Below, piece after piece: positions 39,239 to 50,946 of a stretch of 64,000 nt of DNA. Where the stretch lies: positions 2,852,001-2,916,000 of the forward strand of contig JAYKYS010000014.1 of assembly GCA_036924285.1 (NCBI GenBank). The letters run 5' to 3'. The translations under genes were made by a program, and so were the position numbers. Under the pieces are notes generated by a model that made no database searches, was not told the DNA's origin, and saw only the letters and a program-made list of their open reading frames with translations. This stretch comes from Asterella californica (Eukaryota; Streptophyta; Marchantiopsida; Marchantiales; Aytoniaceae). Positions within the stretch are counted from its first letter, which is position 1; the number at the start of each line of letters is the position of its first letter.

Positions 39239-41262
39239 TGTCGCGTCTGACGTTTTGCGTGTGAAGGATGTCCAGGAAAACGCGGGGTTCCTGGCTGTGG
39301 AGATGTTGTGTGCTGAAACAGAGACAAGACAGAGAAGAACAACCACGAAAAAGAATGCTGCGAAATATACCACTGCAAATGTATGTACACTGCCGGTTCT
39401 TTCTGCTAAGAACACGGAACTGAGAACCAGACCAGAGCGGTCTGTAACCTGCTTCAAAAGCCCCTAAAAGCAACCCTCGAATCACAACCCTGACCCAAAA
39501 CCACCGAAGCGTAGCTCAAAGCAAGAGAAACTTCTCTTTGCTAACAAACAGAGCCACAGCAGTATCACAAGATCCAAACCCAAGTCCAAACCACATCCAT
39601 GTATAAGCTCTTAGCTAAAGCTAGCTACCACAAGCTGTATACAACCAACCAGAATTCTAACGAACTCAAAAGAGCAAAACCCGTAGCGAAGAAACCGAAA
39701 AAGGCCTATCTGTGGACTTCCTCCTTTCGCTGAACGGACTTCAGATGTCGATAGGGTCTCCTCTGCTGACTCCGTTAACCCAAGAAACCTTCAGATCCGA
39801 CTCCTGACAGCCGAGATATCGCCGATTTTTGGTCGCAGGTGACCGAACCTCCAAAAACTCCTCCCTGCGGCTTAAAACCGCTCACACCGCACAAACGGAT
39901 CGTCCAAACAGATATCCGTCTTCGCTGGCAGATAGATCTAGCTACCCTGAACCCAACGAGACTCCAAACAAGTCGTTTGGAGTTCCCCTTGCAAAACCAC
40001 TCGAGAAATTTGGCCGCAGGTTGCAAAAAACTAACGTAAATCAGCTCCCTGCGGCTCAAACTTACTCACCACACTCAAACCAACAATCCAATTCACACAC
40101 GGTCTTCTCCTATGAGTAGATGAAGACTCCCTGATCGCGTAGGCACCAAGAACGAAGAGCTTGGCTCACCGATCGCGAAGAACAGCCCAACCTCACGTCG
40201 CAGGTGAACGAAAATCTGATGTAAGCGCTTCCCTGCGAGCCAATTTCACTCAGAACTTCCAAACCGCCCGATGAAAACTGGTATCGTCTTCAATTTCCTG
40301 TAGAACTCGGTGTTCTGATCCCGTTGGACCCAAGGACAGCAAGTTTGGACTCCGGGACGGCCCGAACGGTCCAACTCTCCTTCACAGGTAACTGAAAACC
40401 TCAATTCTGCTCCCTGCGTCTCAATTTCTCCCAGAACACAACCCCTGATCCGTCTCTTCCCAAACCGTTTGAACCAGTGCGTAGCCTGCACAGATCTGAA
40501 CCCAACGACGCCTTGCGCGTTTGCATTGGACTTCCAAATCTCCCGCACCGTCCGTTGACAGGTCGCAGGCGCAAGCAAGCCCCTTAAGCAGCCCCCTTGT
40601 TACAGTCTGTACGTACGAAGTTCAACCCTCAATAATAAGAAGCAGGCCCCTTGCGTGTTTGATATAACGCCTGAAGCCCTAAATACCCAGTCAGCAAGTA
40701 ACTAGGGGCCTAGCTTGATTTTACCTTTTTCCGAATCGCATAACTTCTTCTCTGGATGTCCAAACGAAATAAACAAGATGCCCATGGAAAGCTGACAACG
40801 AGCTCTATCCATCTATGCAATAAAAGTAAAGATCCGAAGTTGCGCCAAAAGCTCGTAAGCTGGGGCCTAGCTTGTTTTCTCCATCTTTCGAGTCCTGTAA
40901 CTCCTTCACTATGCGTCCAAACGAAGTAGACAAAGTGCCTATGGAATGCTGACAAGGAGCTCTATCCACTGGTGCGATAAGAACGAAGATCCGAAGTGGT
41001 GCCAAAAACCCGTAAGCTGGGGCCTAGCTTATTTTCTCCATCTTTCGAGTCCTGTAACTTCTCCACTAGGCGTCCAAACGAAGTAGACAAAGTGCCTTTG
41101 GAAAGCTGACAAGGAGCTCTACACATCTATGCGATGAAAATGGAGATCTGAGATTGTGCCAAAATCCGTAAGCTGGGGCCTAGCTTGTCTTCTCATGAGT
41201 GTCTTTGGAGCGACAAGCATCGAAGTTTGTATTTCAGGTACGAGCCGGTCCACGACACGACA
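39239..41262 (-). repeat. LTR copy 3 (2024 bp), the 5' LTR by orientation
   Basis: This LTR is upstream of the minus-strand Gag ORF and is therefore the promoter LTR. It carries the same internal tandem units as copy 1 and is followed on the right by the acgt target duplication and module A of the older element's LTR. Confidence 0.9.
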
Positions 41263-41266
41263 ACGT

Positions 41267-41378
41267 GACAGCTGTCGTGCGCATACACATCGCTACACAA
41301 CATACATTGTTGTCAGAGGTACACCACACATACACATAACACATAAGCGATGTCATACACATACACAAGTGTACCACA
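41267..41378 (-). repeat. First module of the DNMT element's 3' LTR
   Basis: On the minus strand a G-rich polypurine-like tract (tttggggggcga) is followed at 41378 by TGTGGTACAC, a typical LTR start. The tgtgtatg-rich A module runs to 41267, where the younger insertion interrupts it. Confidence 0.7.
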
Positions 41379-41551
41379 ATCGCCCCCCAAACTGGCGGTT
41401 AGGTCCCTCTAACTCCAGATAGCTCCATATCCCAACTACGTGAGATACACCTTCATGGGTGCAAGGATCAGGAGGTCGGGTGCTACATCGCTCCATCGTT
41501 AGTCGCCTGTCTGCAATCCATACCACGCAAAGATCTAATCGACTATCCTTG

Positions 41552-41710
41552 CTATATACATCGAGGACAAACCCACCGTCTAGTAGGAATGACACTGAGA
41601 GGTGGAGTCAAACATGACATGTGCCAACCTCTCGAACAACCATCACACACCAACATACGGGCTGCTCCACCAGCAGACCCACACAACATACACCTCAAGC
41701 TCGCGCGTAC
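41552..41710 (-). pseudogene. PHD finger at the end of the retroelement polyprotein
   Basis: The frame ending at 41552 shows a complete C4HC3 zinc-finger set with PHD spacing: CMLC, then CDGC, HMSC and CPRC, with Trp two residues before the last CxxC pair. Between them lie LVCDGCSRGWH and TPPLSVIPTRRW, close to ordinary PHD fingers that bind histone H3 tails. It follows the integrase C-terminal region after a frame shift near 41710-41740. In chromoviral Ty3/gypsy elements a chromodomain often occupies this place and guides integration, so a targeting or chromatin-reading role is a reasonable inference. It is part of the dead element and is not a separate gene. Confidence 0.85.
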
Positions 41711-43090
41711 AACTGCTAAGCTTGGGTTCAACGATATCATCAATGTTAGGAAGATGACATGGCACGCAATTACGCACATGGTCCTTCCACACAACACCAT
41801 CACGGCCCTCTAACATGAGTACTCCAGAAGGTAACATCTCCCGCACTCGTAAAATAGTGCGTCCTGCGGTCACATCCAACGTCGTCGGTGCGGTCTGCTG
41901 TAGATAGATATAGTCGTCAGGATGAAACCTGCGAATCGACGGCCGATAACCTCCTCCTCGGATAGTCGCATACCGCAACGTGTCTCTATGCTGAGCAATC
42001 GCTAGGTTCTCAAAAGCCATAGGCATAACTCTCTGAAATGTCTCTGCTCGTTGAGAACATGCTCTCACTCACATATCCGGGTCATCAAGGTCCAGCACCT
42101 CAGCAGAATCACAACGAATGACCGAAGGTAGATCTGGATCTCGACCATACAATAGAAAATACGGTGAGAAGGAAGCCAAAGCGGCTGAAACGGTAACCCA
42201 TAGCCAACCATGGTAACTGCACATCCCAGTCTCCCAAGTGACCTTTCTGCAAACCATACTTGCACAATCCTCTCTTCACCGTCTGAACTACCCTCTCCAT
42301 CCGCCTCAAGATGATCTCGAGATGTAGTCCGATGATCAATCAGCGCCTGATCACACAAGGCCTGAAACTCACCAAGGAACTTTGTACCTTGGTCTGTCAG
42401 CACTTCAGCTGGTGCTCCAAAATGACTCAGCACTCGATCTAAGAACGCGTACGCCGTCTTTTCACTCACCTTGTTTGGTAATGCCACCAACTCAATCCAC
42501 TTGGAGAAGTGCTCCACCATCACCAACACATACCGGTGGTGACGTACGGTCAACGATAAGAGTTCCGCAAAATCCAAACTCCAACGGTAACCCAACCCCA
42601 TAATCAGTAAGGGGTGTAACTGAGGAGTAGGAGCATTAAATGATGCTCATACTCGATCACAAATCACACATCGTGCGACAAACTGTTGCACATCGACGTG
42701 CATACCACGCCACCAATATTGTCCTTGGAGTAAGCTATGCGTACGCTTCACTCCAAAATGTCTCAACTCCTCATGGGCATGTCGTACTAACTGTCCCCTC
42801 AGGGATGGATGTGGCACTATCCGTACCCTCCCATCACCCCACACTCGAAGTACATGTCGTCCTTCTCGTCGAAATCTCTTCGTTCGTTGAAGGACACGAT
42901 CTCGCTCCTTGGCACTTAATGTGCCTACTACCACACCAGTACGTAGATACTCCATCACGGTCACATCATCATGGATATCTCGCTGGTCTGGAACACCATC
43001 TCCACCCTCAGGATCTGGAGACTCATCATCTACTCTCTGCCCAGAGAAAGATACGACTTGGTCCTCCATACTAGAGTTCATGGCCAACAC
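41643..43090 (-). pseudogene. Integrase of the DNMT-bearing element
   Basis: The region 43090-42647 carries the HHCC zinc-binding N-terminus (HAHEELRHFG...CVICDRV). After a TGA at 42649-42647 the catalytic core follows with DFAELLSLT, then VLTDQGTKFLGEF (second Asp) and an EADG region (third acid). A frame shift at about 42300-42250 moves the reading to the frame of 42339-42109, and later frames end in 42068-41643. The last part (FHPDDYIYLQQ, ILRVREMLPSGVLMLEGRDG) resembles the C-terminal domain of Ty3/gypsy integrases. The enzyme would insert the cDNA into chromosomal DNA. This copy is not functional. Confidence 0.88.
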
Positions 43091-43111
43091 ACAAAGAAAG
43101 GCAGATGCATG

Positions 43112-44632
43112 TCACCCTAGCACTATCTCCTCATCAACCTCGTCATGCCATCGAGCCCCAGTCTGATCCTGCTGATTCGTGCACGGGTTGCGACTCAATC
43201 CATCGGCATCTAGGTTTGCAACTCCAGGTCTATGCACTACCTGGAAGTCATACTCCTGTAAGATCAGAGCCCACCGTGCAAGCTTTCCTGTAAGCTTGTC
43301 GGACTCCATCAACCACTTGAGCGGCTGATGATCAGTGATGAGAGTAAAGGGGTTCCCAAACAGATAACATCGAAAGTGTGCAACAGTCCACACTGCCGTC
43401 AAACACTCTCCCTCATACGAACTATACCTCGCCTCCGTTGAATCGTTGGAGCGACTGGCATACGCCATCACAAACTCCTTTTTCTCATCATCATGCTGAG
43501 TCAGCACTGCTCCAAGTCCCAACATACTCCAATCGGTGTGCAATTGGAAAGGACGCCCCCTAATGGGTCTCCTCAAGATGGGAGCAGATGTCAACCTATC
43601 CTTGAGCTCTACAAAAGCTCGCTCTTGCTCATCTCCCCACTGTCACTCCTGGTCCACCTTCATCAGCTTGGTCAACGGCTTCGCAATTGCACTAAATCCT
43701 TTCACGTATCGACGATAAAAATTTACCAAACCAACAAATGCTCGAACTCGACTCACATCTGTGTGACGTGGGATACGTGCAATAGCTTCAACCTTCGTCT
43801 GTTGAACACCCAATCCACCTGGATAGATGGTGTGATCCAGATACTCTACCAACTCCTGGAAGAACTTACACTTCCCAGGGTGTAACTTCAATCCATGAGC
43901 TCTCAATCGCTCGAACACATCTCGTAAGTGTCTCTCGTGCTCCTCCACAGTAGCACTATAGACTAAGATGTCATCAATATAACATTTGACAAAATCCAAT
44001 CCTGCTAGGATCCTGTCCATCACCCTCTGGAACTCAGCAGGGGTTTTCTTCAACCCAAATGGTAAGAACCGCCAGTGGTACAAACAATCCTTGCCGTGAG
44101 AGTCAATTCCTCAGAATGTTGTCTTGGACTTATCTTCTTCTCTCACTGGCAACTGATAATACCCTGCTCGAAGATCCAAAGTAGTGAAGACCTTCACATG
44201 CCCCACTGCATCAAAGATCTCCTCAGGTGTCGGCATGGCATACTTATCGGACTTCGTCTGCCGATTGATAGGACGATAGTCCCCACACATCCGTCTATCC
44301 ATGTAGTTGTTATACATATCCTTCTTGGCTGGCATAACTGTGACAGATGCATACTCTCCATGCGACATCTCTACCAACCCAACCTCCAACAAGTCTTGAG
44401 TCCTACTCTGGATCAAGGCTCTCTCCATGTCACTGTACCTGTAAGGATGTCGGAAGATTGGCGTGTCATTAGCCAAGTCGATCCGTATACCATGTCCCTT
44501 CAAGGTACCCAAATCCTTCATACTGAAGGCAAAACAATTCCCGTAGCTCTTCAGGAATCTTTGAGCTCTTCGTCTCTCTTCTCTTATAAGCTTAGGTCCA
44601 ATCTCCGGCTCCCAAGTATCCTCTGTCACCAT
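43112..44632 (-). pseudogene. Reverse transcriptase and RNase H of the DNMT-bearing element
   Basis: Reverse transcriptase runs from 44632: MPAKKD, RRMCGDYRPINRQTKSDKYAMP, FTTLDLRAGYYQLPV, then after a TGA (44113-44111) FLPFGLKKTPAEFQRVMD and the catalytic YIDD. The connection GLVNFYRRYVKGFS follows. After a second TGA (43645-43643) comes a Ty3-type RNase H with LHTDWSMLGLGAVL, EGECLTAVWTVAHFRCYLFG, LITDHQPLKWLM and ANLDADGLSRNP. All pieces share one frame. Both internal stops fall where related proteins have Trp, so a TGG-to-TGA change explains them. The region is otherwise well conserved, so inactivation is not ancient. Confidence 0.92.
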
Positions 44633-44769
44633 GCTAGAGGTAGAAGACGAAGTCGTTGACTGCTATCTTGCAGCCTCCGGAGCAGTTTCCTTCTGCTCAC
44701 CACCAACAACCTCCACCGCTACTGTGCGAAAAACTTCTACAGTTCTAGCTGCAAGCTCCACACTCTCTC

Positions 44770-45042
44770 CTACGACATCCCATGATGTCCAAGGATGACA
44801 AACTCCATACGCCTCGCCCCCAGCCTTTGTCTCACCGACTCGATAGACAAAGAGCTCAGAAGTGTCCGAGCAGTAACACCCGTCGATCGCATCCGACGCT
44901 GCTCAGTCAATCCAAGGCTAACAATCCATGTCAAGCAATTCAAGTCCATTGCTTGACCCAATACTTGACGACGTGAAGCCTTCGACACCGAAGCTACTGC
45001 CGTCGTATCCTGTAGTGTCGTAGGATTACTCCTTTTGCTCAT
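44770..45042 (-). pseudogene. Methyltransferase motif X and linker to reverse transcriptase
   Basis: The 90-residue frame contains SRRQVLGQAMDLNCLTWIV at residues 23-41, which fits motif X of cytosine-5 methyltransferases (RxxxLGNxxxVxxxxxLV). It would belong directly after the end of the fragment at 50947, which lacks motif X, if the 5.9-kb nested sequence were absent. A TAG ends the frame at 44770, and the linker to reverse transcriptase continues in the next frame. Confidence 0.65.
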
Positions 45043-46778
45043 TTAGTATATAAGATATCGTTCCCACAGAGGATTTGCACAAGTAACGCTGCTCTAAGTT
45101 CTAAGATCTGTTCAAACACACAAACACACTGGTTTTGTCTAGAAACCCCGTCTTCTCACAAAACCACGCGTTTTCCAGACACGCCAAAAGGTGCTCTAGA
45201 CCTAAACAACCAACTACTAACTAAAATATCACACAACTATTCACAGAGAAGCTCGAGAAGACGCTCTTCTTGCTTCCAGGTCGTTTCTTCCGGTCTTCTC
45301 AATACTGTCTTCCCGAAGCAATTCTCGGCTTCTGGGGGTTCCGCTCGGCTTCTCACACCTCCAGAAGACTGTTCCTGCTTCGCAAAAGTCGACTAGCAAC
45401 GGCTGTTACACCTTACTCTCTCTCACATTCCAACGGGTTAGATTAATCACAGGGTGTATGTCCCCTATAGCCATCCCAGGCTTCTGCCTACGGAAATGGT
45501 CTTCCTGCAGCACTACAACGACATTCATCTTCACGGAAGCTCAATAGAAGTCTCAGAAACTCACTAGAAGAAGGTACGAAGATGGGGAAGATGGGAGAAG
45601 ATGGGGAAGAAGGGAAAATCCAAACAAGAGAAAAACAAGATGAAAAGGAGAAATTAAGATTCCGACAGGCTTCTAGTCCTGATCCTGACTAACAAGCCAT
45701 CCCTGCTTGTAATAGTTTGGGGAGGAAGACAACAAACGTGCGTACAGTTGCACCGTCTTCTACTTGAGAATGTCGTCTTCTGTTGCGAGAAGAAGGCTTC
45801 TTTCTTCTTCTCTTCGCTGCTCCGACTATTCTGTCTTCTAGGATCCTTTATCCATAAGACCGTCCGTACGTAGATCCTAAGTGCTCTACTAGACGAGCCA
45901 AGCTGCAATTCCGCCACTGCTGACAATCATCGCCACTCAAGAAGAACGCTTCCCATGCACAATCGGGAGTGAATCCAAGAAAACCCACCACTCAGAAGAC
46001 ATGAACAAAGCTTCTGCACTCAAATCAGCAATCCATTCCCCGAGAAGAAGTCACATTGGCATTGGGAAGCTCACTCCCTCTACTTCCTACGCCTACTCCT
46101 CGACACACCAATCTAGCCAACAAGACTGCACGAGGATGCCGTTCCCTGTTCCTAAACTGTCCACTATCTCTATCTACATCTTCGAACCACTGCTGGTAAC
46201 GAGCATGCAGACCCCTCCGGTACAATCCTAGTCTATTTGTATGTCTCTAACATCAGGTGTAGTGTGCACTGTATATCATGTGCCCAATGTGCTCTGAGTC
46301 TACACTGTAAAATGTTTGTGTGTGTGTAGAACTGGCTTTCCTACTCTTCGATCCTACTTATGCCGCTGCCACGAGAAAATAGAGGAGACGACCACCAAGG
46401 AGAGATGGGCGCTGTCAGAAGGCTGCCACCCCACATGCAAGCGGTTCCCTTTCCTAATTAGCCATCCACCTTGTTATTCCTACGCTACCTATGCTGCCAC
46501 ATGGTATTCTAACTAATTTTACACGAGAACTGCCATCTCCTAAGATAGCATGTTCGGTCCTACTAAATTTGGAAAATGTCAATGTCGGTTGTGTTTACTA
46601 TCTACTCTGATTGCTCGGAGGCAACCTCTACATGATCTGCTACTACCGGAGCTCCTAACCTGGCTTCTGATAAGCTAGAAAGCCTTGCAGTTACCTCGGG
46701 TGTCACTGAGGTGGCTTCCTCCTCATCGTTCTTCGTTGGTCCTGCTGTCGCTGCTGCTGCTTCTTCCTCGGCTTCTGC

Positions 46779-48314
46779 TTATGCTTCGGAAGACGGAAGC
46801 ATCTTCTGGGAAGCGGAGTCGACCGTTGCTTCCTCGCTCTTCTGGAGCATTAGTTCGGTACTATGGACCATGGTGACCTCATAGGGGTCCGGGGAAGTCG
46901 CTTCCTCCACGCGGAATACCTGAGAAGATGGCTCATCTTCCTGTCTTCCAGAAGACATATTGTCTTTCGGGGCTTCTTCCAGAGTCTTCTCAGCTTCCAT
47001 CGCTGTCACTACCAAGTGCACGGTGAGGTCGAACTCCTCCTTCTCCAATTCGGATCACAGTTGATGGTGCTGGAGCTTGGGAAGCTGCAGGTGCGGGTGT
47101 CGGAAGCGAGAGAAGACCATAGAGTGTCTTCACTCTCTCTATCTGCCGATCCAAATACCTGAACATGCTCTCCCTGCATTCCACCAACATCGTCTTAGAC
47201 TCGTTGTCTCATCCTCTAGCCAGATAAGCAACTTCCTACCCGCGGTGAAGTTGAATTTCTTCCGAAGTGCTTCCACCGACTGTGCTAGCATCTCCTGCGC
47301 ACGAGCTTCCGCTGCTTTCCGCTGCCTCTTCTCAGCTGCAACTCGCGCTTCTACGGCTTCTCGTTGCATCTTCCATGTTGTCTTCTCCTCTGCGGAGGCG
47401 GTGATCTTCCCCCGTACTCGGATAACCTCTTGATCGCGCTGCTGCAAGCGTGCCTGCAACTCCTGGTTGCTCTTCTGAAGCTGCACCAGCTCCTTGGCAG
47501 ATGTGGCTACTTCCGCCTTGTACCTCGCTGCGAGCTTCTCCGTGGTGCGGAGACTAGCTTCCAGCGCTTCTGCCTTCTTCTGATCTTCTTCCTGACGCAT
47601 CAGGGTGCGTAGACCGAATCCAGGTTGCAAGAGCTTCTCCTGCACCTTCGCTCTCTTCTCCAGCAACTCCATAGCTGGCTGGATCTCGAATCGGAAGAAG
47701 GCACTGAACTCCTCCAGTCATCTTCCTGCGGAAGACAGGCTCATCTCCACGACTCGGTCGGAGGTCTCTATCTTGTCTTTCAGAGGTAAGGATGCCTCTT
47801 CTACCACTATGGTCTTCAGCTTCTGTACACGGGAAGAAGCTACTCTTCTCATCTTCCGGGGTGAAAGATCTCTCCCCATGGCAGAAGCAGTCCTCTTTAC
47901 TACGCTTCCTCGCATCGCAGTAGGAGTATCCATCCATCCTTCGTCTTCTGGAGTCTTCTGGAGACTCCCTGGTGTGACAAAAGTGGTCTTCTGCTCAGCT
48001 CGGGTACTCAAGGACTCCTCCGGTGAGTCAGACTCTGATCCCGAATGAATGAGGGAGGTGGTCTTCCTAGGTACACTTCTAGGTCCCATCTTCCTCGGAG
48101 GCGTGACGTCTTCCGACCCACTGGAGTCGTCTTCTCTCAACAGAAGCGTCTTATGGTGAGTGCCGGGCCTCAGCTGCGGCATCAGAGTGGGAGGGGGAGT
48201 TGCGGCTGTTGCTCGGTCGTCTTCTTCTGAGATCTCTTCCTTCGTCTCATGTTGCCTTGTTGGCCCATACTTCACCAACTGATCTCCCCTGAGATCCCCC
48301 ATGGCTACGTACAA
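46779..48314 (-). pseudogene. Coiled-coil ORF of the nested element
   Basis: Reading from 48314: a Ser-, Thr- and charge-rich N-terminus, a TGA at 47720-47718 in the same frame, then a long coiled coil (47672-47210) rich in Glu, Lys, Gln and Ala. A frame shift follows near 47210. Then MFRYLDRQIERVKTLYGLL (frame of 47190), a second shift near 47050, and EEFDLTVHLVV with an acidic tail to 46779. The copy at 1052-2105 keeps the last two blocks in one frame. The protein is unknown to me. Its size and placement suit a Gag or structural protein, but no zinc knuckle is seen. Confidence 0.6.
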
Positions 48315-48366
48315 GTAACAGAGAGAAAAGGTGTCAAGTGTCCTCCTGCTGGGGTACCTAAGTACG

Positions 48367-48998
48367 CTAGCTCCGCCTGTACATATATGTGGAAGAATGA
48401 GCCCCAGTTGACGAGCACTTCTTCATCCCACATTGCTTCCAGGAACTCCACGTCCTGATCTCCAAGGCACCTCGTCTTCTACGCTTTTCCCTTGGGAAAG
48501 AGATGCAGAAACAGCTTCGCCAGAAGTCGCTTCTTCGGCTCCCGGTAAGATTCGATCTTCCACCCGTTCCTACCATGCTTGTCTTCCACGAAGAGACAAG
48601 TTGTGCTTCCAGGCATATGCTACTCACTCACGATCCTGGGTAAGATCTTCTTCTCGAGCCAATAACCTCGGTCCTCGGATTCTGACCTGTGGAAGACTCT
48701 GCGCCACCAATATTCAGTCCAAGAAGATGGCCTTCCTTGAGCTACTCATGTCTTCGCAGGTACACGGTTGCGAGGTGGTAATGCTGCCCAAACCTCCTCC
48801 AGAAGTCCCTGGTCGGCGAGGTTCCAATCCCACAGGAAGAAGTCGAGACCCAACTCCTTGAGGAAGGGTGTGGCCTCGGCCAACTCTGCTGCCGGTAACA
48901 CCAACCGTCGGAGATGCATCGACATACTGGAAGATATGTTGCACTAAGCCACGCGTTCTTACTTTGAGCTGAAGGCTCAGTCCTTCCCAAGTGTCCAC
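48367..48998 (-). pseudogene. Further coding remains upstream of the coiled coil
   Basis: One minus-strand frame in 48950-48400 reads through with only a few stops and shows protein-like composition, for example ELGLDFFLWDWN, SSWTEYWWRRVFH and YWLEKKILPRIVSE. The Trp-rich blocks and an end in FPREKRRRR suggest a real but decayed ORF that precedes the Ser-rich start of the coiled-coil protein. The family is not recognised. Confidence 0.4.
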
Positions 48999-49827
48999 AG
49001 TCTAGCTTCTACTTCTCAGAAGACGAAACTAGTCTTCTAGAAGGCAGCTACTCCATCTTCCGGGATTCTAACAGTACTTCCTAGATAGCTCTCGTCTTCC
49101 GAGCTATATCTAAACAATCCTAACTAAGCAAGGCCTCGTATGGATTACCAAGAAGACAACCCACCTTGCATTACATCCTACTTCCTATCAGAAGATGGAA
49201 AATGTGCGAGAAGCAAAGCGTATGAACAAGTTCCAGAAGATGATAGCGGCTCTTGCGGTGACAGTGGCCTCTAGGAAGACCCCCGGGACAGCTTCTGATT
49301 CAATGTCTTTCTCGGAAGACCTCCCGAAGTCAGGCTTCCCTTCAATGATCTCATCTGTCTTTTTCTTCCTATCTTCTTCTTTCCTTCGCAATCTATCCTC
49401 ACAACAGACTCAAGACATTTGCACTCTGTTCTCCTGACTTCTCATCTCTCATACACACTTTGAAGAAGCTTGCTGCTCGGTGGGAAGACAGGACCCTCGA
49501 CCATTCTCTCCAGATTCTGCCAGCAAGACTTCTCATGACTCTCTCCTAAGTTCGGGAAGAAGAAGGAATGGGCTGCTATGGGTCGGACAGAAGAGATCCG
49601 AAATGGACCCTCACGTCTTTTCGCGCATTTTGCCAGCCCTTCCAGTCTTCTAGTCTCTCTAGGAATATGTGGACTTGAGAAGCTTGGAAGACCGGGAGAC
49701 ACAGGCCTAGTTCTCGACTTCCAACTTCTCGAAATAACAAAACAACTCCCAAGCCACTCGGGATTCATACCAAGCCTCTCTTAACACCAAAGCAAAGCAA
49801 ATCTTGATACGAATTGTGTACAGTCGA

Positions 49828-49887
49828 CTTCCGAAGACAGTCAGGCTTCCGAAGCGTCTTCCGAAGACAGTCAAGTTTCAGAAGCGT
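49828..49887. repeat. 30-bp direct tandem duplication
   Basis: Bases 49828-49857 and 49858-49887 are near-identical copies of a unit beginning cttccgaagacagtca. It is the clearest local example of the gaagac and gcttcc word bias of the nested element. Confidence 0.8.
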
Positions 49888-50946
49888 CTTCTGTTCAAGG
49901 TTTCGGGGGTAGAGGGATGGTTGGGTAGGGAAATTGATAGCTGGGATCTCCAATTTGAGGGCTAGGGGTAGAGAAGCTCGAATTGAAGAAGCTCGGGAAG
50001 AAGCAAGAAGATGTCTGACGGAAATTGGGCAGCGCTTCCGCGCCCAATGTCACAATAGGAAAATAGGGATGGAGGAATTGATCGATCAGGTTGCCTGCAA
50101 ACCACCGGGGAAGCGGGGGGGATACCAAACAAAGGCGAGAAGCAGTGGGAAGGGAAAAGAACATGGGAAGAACCTCTACTATCTTCTGTCTGCTTCCCGA
50201 GTTGTCTCTTTCTTCTGCGCGCTTCTGGTTCTGGTCCCAGCTCCAATGCGACCCCACTGAGCTGCTTCCACCGTCAACTCCTGACTACGCCCCAATTGAT
50301 TAAGTCGTCCATCTTCGATTCCACTCAATCGTCCTCCAATGTCAGCTTCCGAGAGTTCACAGAAAACGCCTTCAGCTCAATACGCCTCCTGCGCTTCAGT
50401 AATTCGACCTCGCCTTCCTTCTAGCTTCTAATCGATCCTAACCTCACTCAATTTCACCCCGCTGCCTTCACTCCACTCAATCCCATTCAGTTCGATCTTC
50501 CTGGTCAAAAATCGCTTGATGCGGAAAGTAGGTAAGTGTGTTGTGTTAATGCGCTTCCTGCGCATCTTCTCACTCGGTTTAGGGGTTCTCAACCCGATGT
50601 CCTACCTAACCTACCCACCACCGCGGGGTTACCCAAGTAGGTACACCCACTTCTTTACTTGGAAATCCCGTGGTTAGACCTCCGCGGTCGCTGTCATCTG
50701 GAAGATACGTGTCTTCCGTCTTCCGCTGTCCATCGCTGTCTTCCGTCGTCCGCTATCTTCCGCGGTCTTTCGTTGTCTTCGGAAGACACAACTGGGAAGA
50801 CGCTTCCCAGAAGACATCCGTCTTCCGAAGAAGTCAACTTCTTATTGCACCAAAAGATCATAAGATCATCTTTCTTCTAAGGAAGCCGTAGTCTTAAGTA
50901 ACAACGCTTCTTGAGTTATACAAACAAGTTATTAATCTTAAAAATT

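Larger units (their letters stand above)
32524..41262 (-). mobile_element. Non-autonomous LTR element with three LTRs and a Gag-only ORF
   Basis: Three long LTRs (32524-34547, 34711-36727, 39239-41262) enclose a short internal remnant (34548-34710) and a full internal region (36728-39238). Each LTR starts with tgtcg and ends with cgaca on the plus strand. The 4-base acgt flanks both ends (32520-32523 and 41263-41266), so the whole block behaves as one insertion. On the minus strand a polypurine tract agagggggtgga abuts the LTR start at 36727, and a primer-site-like tggtgaactcgacgtga lies just inside the LTR end at 39238. Only a Gag-like ORF is present and there is no pol, which fits the TR-GAG type of non-autonomous element. 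The outer LTRs are nearly identical, so the insertion is recent. Confidence 0.88.
45050..50944 (-). mobile_element. Nested coiled-coil element inside the methyltransferase
   Basis: This 5.9-kb block interrupts the methyltransferase domain of the surrounding element. It carries minus-strand coding remains at 48998-46779, long stretches without ORFs at each side, and extreme enrichment of gaagac, gtcttc, agaagc and gcttcc words. Parts recur at 1052-2800. The ends are set by where the methyltransferase reading stops and resumes, with an uncertainty of about 20 bases. I found no clear target duplication or long terminal repeat. It may be a non-autonomous LTR element whose repeats have diverged, or a different class. 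Confidence 0.65.

Noticed and set aside
33060..40578. Repeated ORFs of 66-110 codons inside the LTRs as real genes
   Set aside because: They recur because the LTR is present three times; they carry no domain and have no context for translation.
42640..44659. Plus-strand ORFs of up to 194 codons across the pol region
   Set aside because: They are antisense shadows of integrase, RNase H and reverse transcriptase.
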